NCBI GenBank assembly: GCA_000827205.1
Contig: KN832565.1
Coordinates: 188,000 to 251,999, forward strand
Length of the DNA stretch: 64,000 bases
Source of the DNA: Plicaturopsis crispa FD-325 SS-3
Lineage: Eukaryota; Basidiomycota; Agaricomycetes; Amylocorticiales; Amylocorticiaceae
Direction of reading: 5' to 3'
The notes beneath the pieces were generated by a model. That model did not search any database and was not told where the DNA came from. It saw only the letters and a program-made list of their open reading frames with translations. The number at the start of each line of letters is the position of its first letter. Positions within the stretch are counted from its first letter, which is position 1. A program made the position numbers and the translations under genes. Positions 22,576-32,253 of this stretch are shown here, piece by piece.

Positions 22576-24121
22576 TCCGTCTGCTCTCATCCCTCTACCC
22601 TCCCCAAGCACCACCGTGCGCGCCTCCTCCACTCCACGCGCAAACTCGCTGATGTCCTCGGCGCCATTCCCCTTGTCCTCGACGCGCCGAAGACGGACAG
22701 GCGCACGCGCAGGAACGGGTCTGTATTCGAGTTCGCTTTCGACCCTGTGAAAGGGAGCCTGCCCGCTCGACCTCCGCCCGACCTTGGTGCGCATCGAGCC
22801 CGTGTGCGTCTCCCCCTCCGACCCGCGCGCACACCTCGCACCTGCCTTGACACCCTCGCCCTGCGCATCGGTGTTCCCGCCCTCCCCGGATGCAGATGCA
22901 GCGTGCGTGCGTAGGAGACGGATGGCGAAGCTCGCGCGTACGCTGGGTGAGAACGTACCCGCTGAACTCGTGTTCCCTGCACGTGCGAGGAGGCGCAGCG
23001 CGAGTATGGGTGCTATCGTGTTTGCTCCGTCTCCTGTTGCCACTGCTATCCCTCCGCCTGCGAGCGCCCCTGCACCCATGACCACACCGACTGCCGCCCC
23101 TGCACCCATCTCATCCCCCCGCCCGCTCAAACCCGCTCCACGCCCGCTCCCGTCCCTCCCCGCCCGTCCGACGGCGCGCACGGCTGTGAGGCCGCTGCCT
23201 TTGCCTACGCAGAGGGCGCCGCTTCCCGATCTATGGCGCGAGCTGCCATCCAGCTCGTGCGTGCAGACGACTAGCTCGCGTGTGCAGACGGCTAGCTCGC
23301 GTGTGCAGCCGGCTAGCTCGCGCGGGCACGCGCAGAGGGAGAGGCCAAGCCCGCTGCCTGTCGGCGTGAAGCCGAAGAGCGCAGACTCCGCATCGTACCA
23401 CACCGCCAAAGCGCCCTCATCGTACTACACAGCTCCTCGCAGCGCCGTACCATCCTCAGGCTCTCGTAACGCCGCACCATCCGCTCGAAGCGCCGTCCCC
23501 TCGTCGTACCACACCGCCGCATCCTCACTCTCCTCTCTCCCCTCCTCCCTCCCTTCTTCCCTATCCTCTTCTCCCTCTTCGTCACATTCGTCGCCGATCT
23601 CATCGCGCTCCTCATCGCGCTCAGCAACCCCCACCTCCGACTCAGAGTCCGAGTCGATGTACGCCCCCTCAGAGACCCCTCCCTCGTCTGCGCCTACTTC
23701 ACGCGTGGGCACACCGGTGTCGCGGGCGTGCTCGCCTGCTGTGTCTCGGGCGTGTTCGCCTGCTGTATCCGCCGTCTGCCCTCCATTCCACCCTGTCTCG
23801 CCGTCCTCTTCGCGTGCGGTGTCACCGGTGGCGCGTGCCTGCTCGCCTGCTATCTCCGCTGTCTGCCCTCGTGCCCCCTCCCCAGCTACACCCTCCTCGT
23901 CGCGTGCCCCAACCCCATCCCCCGACGCGCCCTTCTCATGGACCCTCTCCCCCAGTGCTGCGCGCGCCGAACTCCTCGCCGCCGCATCTAATCGGAAGCA
24001 GAGCTGGGTCGGAGCTTGGCGTATGGAAAGTGATAAAGAGGATATAGAGGGGGGAGGGGTGGAGGGGGATGGGGAGTTGAGTATGCGGGAGGTGCAGAGG
24101 AGACTGCGGGCGTTGCGGTAG
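22576..24121 (+). pseudogene. G2, decayed second copy of the proline/serine-rich gene
   Basis: The STRKL block (22605-22660, LPKHHRARLLHSTRKL) is present, but no in-frame ATG precedes it in a suitable place. Near 22750-22765 two bases are missing relative to G1, which moves the frame. The rest (22784-24121, 445 codons) is open, keeps RRRRMAKLARTLGENVPAEL, the P/S middle, RKQSWVGAWR and the MREVQRRLRALR end, and could start at the ATG at 22784. It is either a 5'-damaged pseudogene or a shortened gene using the later start. Two coding minisatellite units remain where G1 has four. Confidence 0.7.
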
Positions 24122-24860
24122 GTTGTGGGGAGGGAGGGGAGGGGAGGAAAGGAAGGAAGGAAAAGAAAAACAACAGAAAGGCGCGGGCGCTCGTATTCGA
24201 CATTCTCGTCATCGCGGGTTTCCGCACTAGCATTTGCCATCATCATTCGCATTCATCATCATCGCCATCGCCATCGTCGCCGCGGTCTATCAGCATTCAC
24301 ACTTATCACGGCTTATCCGCATTCGCATTCATCCCGGTCTATCCACCCTCATCGTCCCCACACCCACCGCTTTCAAGATGCATTGACTGCCCACCCAAAA
24401 TTGCTGTATCCCTATTCCCTATTCCCTACTCACCCACTCTCGCGCTATATATTTCTACTCTCTACTCTCTCCGTCTACTCTCTACTCTCTACCCTCTCAC
24501 CACTGGACTGCGCTATCTATTCTCGCTCGCTGGACACGGACTGTATCACTTATCCCTTATCTTTACTGTATTATTTGCTCTCTCGATGGATGTATATCGG
24601 ATGGAGGTGGTGGTGGAGGAATGGATATTGTATTGCCCCAGGAGGATCGCACATCACACATTTGTATCATCACCGTCGTTGTTTGATTGTATCATATTTG
24701 CCGGAATGGTATACGTGTTCTGTTCAGCGTCGGGCGATGAGTTCAGAGTCCCAGCAGGCGATGCGTTCAGAGGCCCCGCAGGCGATGCGTTCAGAGTCCC
24801 AGCAGGCGATGAGCTCAGAGGCCCAGCAGGCGATGCGTTCAGAGTCCCAGCCGTTCAGCC
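24122..24860 (+). repeat. Conserved 3'-flank repeat, copy behind G2
   Basis: Shares landmarks with 11830-12490 and 27932-28620. It ends in a 24-bp minisatellite of about five units (24735-24853, GCGATGCGTTCAGAGTCCCA GCAG), which the G1 side has in about two units. Confidence 0.8.
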
Positions 24861-24899
24861 TTCTCGAGAGCAGCGGAAAAGGCATGCATTACTGTAACA

Positions 24900-25680
24900 A
24901 GAAACGCGTGAAGGAGAGGCGCGGCGCGTGACACTAAGGTAGAGACTGAACGTGACATAGGCCTGAACGTGACATAGGGCGGCCAGGAGCTCAATGGCGG
25001 CGGAGCCGAGAAGCAGCAGTAGACACCCCGAGCAACAGCAGAGATACAGCCACACAGAGTAACGGGTAGCATAAACAGGGACGCGCACAGCTGAGACACG
25101 CGAAACAGAGTAGATATGGGCAGCGGAGAGGGACGCGGGGAGACGCGCCGGGTGGCAGCATAGAAACACCCGCAAAGACGCGGCAAGGAGACACGCGGGC
25201 AGCAGGAGACGCAGGGAGACGCACGCAGCAGACGTCTACGTGTACAGCGCATACGTGGGAATCCGAGCAGCAACAGAGAGGGCGGCAGAGACACGGGCAT
25301 TTCACAAGTGATGCATGATGGGGGTGGCGGCCGATGTCCCGGTGGAGGCGGACAAAGCTAGAACGGTAGTACGGGATACTGTGTGAGAAGCAGCAGCAGC
25401 AGCAGCAAAGACGCGCGCAGAGGAAGGCGCATGAGTCCGAGGGCGACACGCGTAAAGCTGAGGCGCGTGATGCAGCAGGGAGACGCACGCGTGCAGTAGA
25501 GACCCAGACATGCGGTAGAGCAATGCACGCAGCAGTTGTCAAGGAAAGTAGAGACGCGCCAAGAAGCAGCAGAGACGCGCCAAGAAGCAGCAGAGGCGCA
25601 GGCGTGGAGACAGGCACACAGCGGCGTGTAGACAGGTGGAGCAGCAGCAGAGAGACGGGCAGCATCTGTCCTGCCCACGG
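24900..25680. repeat. Purine-rich degenerate repeat field
   Basis: Inverse texture of 10900-11700 (AGCAGCAG, GAGACGCGC words). No gene is seen. Confidence 0.55.
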
Positions 25681-27000
25681 TGCGTGGGGATGTCCTGCCC
25701 ACGGTCGCAGAACTCCCAGACACAGGCAAGGAGAAAAAAGTATGTTCGCGGAAATCTAGGAGATATGACGCACCCACCCCTGTGTTAGGGGCGGCGGTGA
25801 GGACCTCCGAGGACCGTTCGCATGAACGAGTAGGACCGTTCACATGAACGAGCAGGACCGTTCACATGAACGAGCGCTAGGACTGCCCGGGAACGCGCAG
25901 GACAAAAGTCATCGGGAAATAAGGGATCTATTTGCATCGTCATTCGTCATCTAGAGCCCGCCGTCCGATTGTGCGATGTTCCAGGTGTCGTCCCAATGCG
26001 CGCAGTGCTCGCCGAGTCTAAACAAAGGACGGCGTGGCCGCGATGAAATAGTTTTTCGGACGCAAGGACACCGCATAGCACATACGCTGGATCGAGCTCC
26101 ACACTCTGCACGGGCCCGTACGAAAAGCATTCCACGCCGCTCAGGACTCTCGATAGATCTTCTAGAGACGGTACCCGCGACGAGGAGCCAGACGCATCCA
26201 TGCGGCAATCCAGTCCGCATTACGCCACCCATATTCAATCAACCACAGACGCGACGTGGCTACCTTTCCTACCACGACAAGGGTGCAGAAAGCGCTGTCG
26301 TACTGGAAGGTGAGAATGTGAAAGCACGGGCATACTGTAATGGTCGCCGCTGACTAGTTCCAGTTACAGAGCATTGTACATGTCGGCAAGTGATACTGTG
26401 GTACTTGCAATATCGTAACACTTGCCTGGTGTCGTACCCTGCGTATCAAAAACCGTTGCGATCCTTGACTCAGGGATAGGTCCGGTGCAACTACTTACTG
26501 CAGACGGGTTCTTGACGGTCCGTGGATGAAGGCGAAGTATATATCAAGCTGTGTTGTGAGGCCTGAGAGCAAACAGCGACTCCGATAAGTTACGCAGGGA
26601 ATGGCCGCAGTTTCAGCGTTCCAGCTGAGTGAAAAGTTTTGAACCGCTCTGAGGCCTGCGAGCGAACCTTGTCGACTGCTTATTTGGGAAAGCACGTGGT
26701 CACGAGCCGCGTCCTCGTCCTCAAATGAAAGAGCTGCACTTCTTAAAAGTTCTTATTCTTGTACTTTCCTCCCCCAGGAGTCCCCTGGCATCGTGCAGGC
26801 TCCTCGTTTTATTATTATCACAAAGCTTGCTTCTTCGACGTCGAGCGAATTTCGAAAGGCAGCTGAGTCTCCGCGTCGCCGCGCTAGGTCACAGAAATAA
26901 CCACGAGCTGGAACATTGTACTATGCCGCACTCAGGCTGTCGAAGTGCTGAAGCCTGAAGGACTTGGGGGTGCAGCTTTTGACGGACGAGGTACCACCCA
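25680..27000. other. Intergenic stretch, no gene seen
   Basis: Up to about 26490 it mirrors 9765-10560, including three copies of a GGACCGTTCACATGAACGAG word at 25825-25875. From 26490 to 27000 it is unique, apart from the words shared with 21940-22060. Confidence 0.5.
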
Positions 27001-27103
27001 AGTAGGCGGTGAGTGCGTTTCAGTTTCAGCTATGCATATGAATCGCCTACATTAGTCTCGCTGATCACGGCTTTCTTGAAGCACACCGTGACAGTCTCGC
27101 TAA

Positions 27104-27931
27104 ATGCACCACTGTCTCTACATCAGCGAGATCGTCTCTCGCGTGTGCACCGAAATAAGTCTCGGAAGCCACGCCCCAAAGGCATTGGGCGAGAAGGGAT
27201 TTTGTCTCGGAGACGTCGCTCGCCTCGCCCGTACTTGCCGCGCGTTCCGTGACCCTGCTCTCGATATACTGTGGCACTATGCGGACGGGAGCGAGGCCGC
27301 CAGCGGAGAAATGCTCGCCATAATCTCGCCACTGCGCGCCTTTCACCGGCTGGAGCAACTTCACGTTACGCTCCCATTGGCGGTCGATCTCGACGACGCG
27401 TCGGTGCGGGTGATAGCCGCATCGTGGCCGCGTCTGCGTGTGCTGGATTTACTGGCACGACCCGCTTGGCGCCATCACTCGCGCGGCATCTCCTTGACGC
27501 CATTTTCCGACCTGCTGCTATCGTGCACGGAGGTACGCGAGCTGAGCATCGTTGTTGATTTTGGCGGCGGACAGATATTGCCACAGCCCACGGGTAGGCC
27601 ACCCGATACGGGCCACTCGCCGGTCGGTGATGTCCCTGGGGCAGCTGCGTTTCTGTCTGCTGTGTGTCCGAATTCCCCCGACGCGCCCTTCTCAACCCTC
27701 TTCCCCCTCTCCCCCCTCTCCCCCCAAGCTGCACGCGCCGAACTCGCCGCTGCCACGCGCGCCGAACTCGCCGCTGCGGCACGCGCCGAGCTCGCTGCGG
27801 CGGCGGCGGGGAGGAAGCAGAGTTGGGTGGGTGCCTGGCGCGTAGACGACGAGGGGCATGGGGAGACAGAGGATGGGGACAGGGAGGTGAGCATGCGGGA
27901 GGTGCAGAGGCGGTTGCGGGCGTTGCGGTAG
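27104..27931 (+). CDS. Chimeric protein: shortened F-box/LRR fused to the G1-family tail
   Basis: One open frame of 275 aa. Residues 1-60 are a typical F-box start of this fungal family (MHHCLYISEIVSRVC, then DVARLARTCRAFRDPALDILW). The next part jumps directly to the last LRR section (RAFHRLEQLHV, ASWPRLRVLDLL, SCTEVRELSI); about 270 residues present in the gene at 30267 are missing. After FLSAVCP the frame switches to the G1-family tail (PDAPFSTLFPLSP, a triple ARAELAAA repeat, RKQSWVGAWR, MREVQRRLRALR), and the G1-type 3' flank follows. An intact F-box could still bind Skp1. Whether the gene is expressed is unknown; it may be a fusion pseudogene with an open frame. Confidence 0.75.
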   Translation: MHHCLYISEIVSRVCTEISLGSHAPKALGEKGFCLGDVARLARTCRAFRDPALDILWHYADGSEAASGEMLAIISPLRAFHRLEQLHVTLPLAVDLDDASVRVIAASWPRLRVLDLLARPAWRHHSRGISLTPFSDLLLSCTEVRELSIVVDFGGGQILPQPTGRPPDTGHSPVGDVPGAAAFLSAVCPNSPDAPFSTLFPLSPLSPQAARAELAAATRAELAAAARAELAAAAAGRKQSWVGAWRVDDEGHGETEDGDREVSMREVQRRLRALR

Positions 27932-28620
27932 AGCAACATGCAACATGCAACAAAGGAAAGGAAAAGGAAGGAGCTCGTGCGGGCACGGAAGACACTACAT
28001 CCCAGGAGGAAAAGCAAGAAAGCAAGACACAGAAACACACACAAACGGCGCATTCGACATTCGACATTCGTATTCATTCGACGTCTATGTTCGCATTCGA
28101 CGTCTATGTTCGCATTCGCATTCACAACCGCAACCACAACCGCATTCGCATTCGCATTCACAACCGCATCCGCATTCATCGCCATCGTCGCGGTCTATCA
28201 GCATTCGCATTCATCCCGGTCTATCCACCCTCACCGTCCCCACACCCACCGCTTTCAAGATGCATTGACTGCCCACTCAAAATTGCTGTATCCCTACTCC
28301 CTCGCTCGATGCTTCTCGCTATATATTTCTACTCTCCGTCTACTCTCTACTCTCCGTCTACTCTCTACTCTCCGTCTACTCTCTACTCGCATCTCATCGT
28401 TCTATCTATTCTCGCTCGCTGGACACGGACTGTATCCCTTATCTCTTATCTTTACTGTATTATTTCCCGAGGAATGGATGGATATCGGATGGATGTATAT
28501 CGGATGGAGGAGGAGGATGGAGGATCGCACATTACACATTTGTATCATTATACGTCGCTTGTTTTATGGAATTGTATCATACGTGGGCTCGAAGGAATAG
28601 CATCTGTTGCATTCAGAGAT
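27932..28620 (+). repeat. Conserved 3'-flank repeat, copy behind the chimera
   Basis: Same landmarks as 11830-12490 and 24122-24860 (CGCTGGACACGGACTGTATC near 28411). It also has runs of GCATTCGCATTCACAACCGC-type and CTCTACTCTCCGTCTA-type short tandem repeats. Confidence 0.8.
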
Positions 28621-28714
28621 ACAGCGTACAAGGGCAGCGCGGCGCGGCGCGGCGGCCTAGCCCGCGAGGCTAGGACCAGCCGTGTCGAGCGCAGCAGGAA
28701 GGCGTGTAGCGGCA

Positions 28715-29800
28715 TTAGAGTCTAGGGAGGCGCGGGATTCGTGCAGTAGGGCGGGACGCGTGAGGAAGAGACGGGTAGGGACGAGACGCGTGGAGTAGAG
28801 ACGGTACGCGCGAGGTAGGAACAGGGCGCATGAGGTATGGACAAGACGCGTGCAGCATCAGAAGGAACGCAGGTACATACACACGTGAAGTAGACACCGA
28901 GGCAGCAGTGACACCCAGGCAGCAGTAACACCGACTCGGAGGCAGCATTAACACGTACAACTAAGACGCGCCGAGAATCACCCCGGACCAACAGGCATGG
29001 GCAGGGATAGACCAGATAGCAGCAGCAGAGGAGGCGCGTAAAACGGCATAGATCTGGGCAGCGGGCGGCAGAGGCGACAAGCGGAAGCGAGGACGCGACA
29101 CGCAGTAACGGGGACGCGGGCAGAAGCGGGACGCGACAAGCAGAAGCGGGACGCGGGCAGCAGAAGCGGGGAGGCACGCCAACAATGGGGACACGGGCAG
29201 CAGAAATAGGGACACAGGCAGCAGTAACAGGGACACGACAAGCAGAAGCGGGACGCGACAAGTAGAAGTGGGAACACGGGCAGCAGTAATGGGGACGCGA
29301 CAAGCAGTAACAGGGACACGACAAGCAGTAACAGGGACGCGACAAGCGGAAGCGGGGACGCGGGCAGCAGAAGCGGGGACGCGGGCAGCAGCAACATGGA
29401 CACGGACAGCAGTAACGGGGACGCGACAAGCAGTAACGGGGACGTGACAAGCAGTAACAGGGACGCAACAAGCAGTAACGGGGACGAGACAAGCAGAAGC
29501 GGGACGCGACAAGCAGAAGCGGGGACGCGACAAGCAGAAGCGGGGACGCGGGAAGCGGAAGCGGGGACGCGACAAGCAGAAGCGGGGACGCGACACACAG
29601 AAGCGGGACGCGGGCAGCAGTAACATGGACACGGACAGCAGTAACGGGGACGCGCCGAGCAGTGACAGGACGCGACAAGCAGAAGCAGGGACGCGACAAG
29701 CAGTAACGGGGACGCGACTGGCAGAAGCGGGGACGCGGGCAGTAGCAGGAACGCAGGCAGCAGTGGGCGGGTAACAGCAGACACGCAGGCAGTAGCAGCA
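28715..29800. repeat. 20-21 bp minisatellite field
   Basis: From about 29090 to 29770 roughly 30 units of GGGACGCGACAAGCAGTAAC A and variants. Long open frames on both strands come from the repeat and are not genes. Confidence 0.85.
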
Positions 29801-30266
29801 GCGGAGAAACTGAGCATCGTCTGGGGGCGGTCTTCGAGCGTCGTTTCGTAGTCTGTGCGTTGTGCGTCGTACCCGTGCTGCCAGTGCGTCATGCTCAAAA
29901 TCTCCGAGTCGTGCATCGATGGATTTCCGGGATGCTGCACGGGCACGTCGGATGACACGGCGAGCGTCGAATATGACACGGGGAGCGTCGAATGCCAGGC
30001 GGGGTGTTTGGAGCCAGTTTGGCGCCAGACGTAGTACTAGTCTCCTTTAGCAGCCGTCGAAACAATTCCTTCAAACCTCGCGGGCTCGTAGCCAGACGCC
30101 GCGTTGGAATCCGGAGAATCGAGGGCCTCTCGGTCAGGGTGTCAATTTGCTTGATCAAGGTGAGTTTGATTTTTCAAAAGTCGAGACGAGAAATGCCTAA
30201 GCTCACCATAGTACTATGGTACCTGATACTATATAGTATACCTGTTTTGAGCACTGAATGCCCCAC

Positions 30267-31919
30267 ATGCATCGGTGTCTCCTAATCAGCGAGATAATCT
30301 GCTGTGTGTGCTCCGAATTCGAAGTACTTCAGGGAAATTGCGCCGGTCGCAGGGCTCTTGCTCGCCTTGCCCAAACCTGCCGTGCATTCCGCGACCCCGC
30401 CCTGGATATCCTATGGTGCATCCTGCCATCCTTCGGACCGCTCGTATGCACGCTGCCCGCGGACCTTTGGGAGCAGCAGGAAGTCGACGCCGATGAGTAT
30501 GGCAACGATAGAGAGATTGTGCGTCAAGCATGTCGCCGCATGAGTATTTCTGACCACGCATCGTTCTAGTCGTTCTTACGGCCGATGAAGGACAGCGACT
30601 GGACGCGTTTTCGCATATACGCCCGACGTGTGCGCGTCCTGGACTTAGTCGAATCTTACCGATGGCGTTACACGGACCGGTTACACTCCTCTGTCACCTC
30701 TGCCATGCGCGTATACGCACTGACACTCCCGCTTCTCCCAAATCTCCAAAGACTCTCGCTCGGAGACAGGAACCCAGAGCACCTCTTGATCAACATCGCC
30801 ATGCTCTTGCATCCAGAACTCGTGTCTTTCTCTCTCCGGTTTCCATGGCGCGAGGACTTGTCGGAGCGGATCTCTGTCCTATCGTCTCTTCCTACGGCAT
30901 GCCCTGCGCTCACGTCCCTCACCGTGCTCAATGGCAGCCCCCAGGACAAGCCGCTCGTGGTCGCAGCCATCAGTAGAGATATAGGGATCTGGAATCGCCT
31001 CGTGCAGCTGCGTGTCCCGGGCCTAACATCGCCCGCGATGGGCGTTGCATCCGCACTACCCTTTCTGCAATCTCTGGACCTAGAGCGCCTTGAGCTGGCC
31101 GATATGCAAGACGTGCCGAAACCATCCTTCTCCTCGCTCCGCTCCTTGAAACTCGTCGTACCGTCCCTCTCCATCGGCACAGCGTTTTTTTCGCTGCTCC
31201 CCCTTGCACAACTGTTGCGCACCGTCGAAGTGCTGACCCTAGAACGGTTGACTCCATCAGAGCTCTGCCGCTCGTTCTTCGAAGCGTTAGGGAAGCATTC
31301 CTCACCACTGTCGCTGAAACACATCTCCGTCACGCGCGCCATGGGGCTGGGATCCATCCCCTCCGACGACCAGGTCATCGATGTCATCGCAATCCTCACG
31401 CCGCTACTCCCCTTCCACCGCTTGGAGCATCTCTGTGTAAATCTCCACTCCAAACTCGCTTTCGACGATGCCACAGTGCGGAAGATGGCCGCATCATGGC
31501 CGCACTTGCGTATACTCGATCTGCTGCCCACACTTACAAGGCATCTGCGCTCCTCGCACGGCATCTCCGCAGTCGCGTTCACCGACCTGGTGACATCCTG
31601 CACCGAGCTCCAGGAGTTGAGCATCACTGTCGACCTCGCTAGCGCTAGCAGCATAGTGAATTCTGGCGGCGGCGCATCCAACACCAACCTATGCATTCTT
31701 CGCGTGGGTCAGTCAAGAGTTTCCGATATTGCTGGGGCAGCTACATTCTTGTCCGCTGTCTGCCCTGAATTACGCTACATACGCGCACAGCAGGACCCTG
31801 GTAAAGACTGGGAGGAGGTCACTAAACATGTCATCACGTTTGCGAGTGCGCGGCGGAAGGCAAAACTTGCGGTGGAAGCGGAGAGTGGTGGGCTTACCGG
31901 AAACACCAGGTTGCCATGA
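30267..31919 (+). CDS. F-box/LRR protein
   Basis: Two exons, 30267-30518 and 30570-31919 (533 aa), joined over a 51-nt intron with GTGCGT donor, CTGAC branch-like word and TTCTAG acceptor. The intron contains the in-frame TAG that would otherwise split the gene. The start at 30267 is chosen because relatives begin MHxCLxxxEI; an ATG three codons upstream is possible. The F-box is in residues 1-55 (CLLISEIICCVC, LARLAQTCRAFRDPALDILW). The rest is a leucine-rich solenoid (LPLLPNLQRLSL, ASWPHLRILDLL, SCTELQELSI). The F-box binds Skp1 in SCF ubiquitin ligases and the LRR part would choose the substrate, which cannot be told here. It is the full-length relative of the chimera at 27104. Confidence 0.85.
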
Positions 31920-32253
31920 TCAAACGACCATTTCCCCTCCTCGTTTCTTCTCGGTGTTGATATCGCTTTGCTGTGTCCGTAAAAGTTATGTTTATGGAGT
32001 TGTGGATCCGCATAACCTACCATGACGCGGGATATAATACTGGATATCAGTCGGCGATGCCAGGGAATCATGCGGAAGGGGGATCTTGAGCCAGTCTCGG
32101 GCATATTCCCGACAACGAACAATAGGCCTATCCCGCCTGTCCTCCTCATTCACAATAGCACGCTCGATTGTGTCCACTTTCCATTTCAAAGGTTTACAAA
32201 TCATACAAGTGCGTACCTCTATTACAACTTTGATCTTCCTTCCACCGGTTCCC

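Larger units (their letters stand above)
22550..26490 (-). repeat. Right arm of inverted segmental duplication 2
   Basis: Reverse complement of about 9760-14150, with G2 in place of G1. Confidence 0.7.

Noticed and set aside
28722-29979. Open frames of 220-330 codons on the minus strand
   Set aside because: The 20-21 bp repeat gives Ser/Leu/Pro/Arg-rich translations in every phase; not genes.
30258-30569. The 30258 frame as a separate short F-box gene ending at the TAG
   Set aside because: A 51-nt in-phase intron containing the TAG joins it to the LRR frame at the position where relatives also have an intron.
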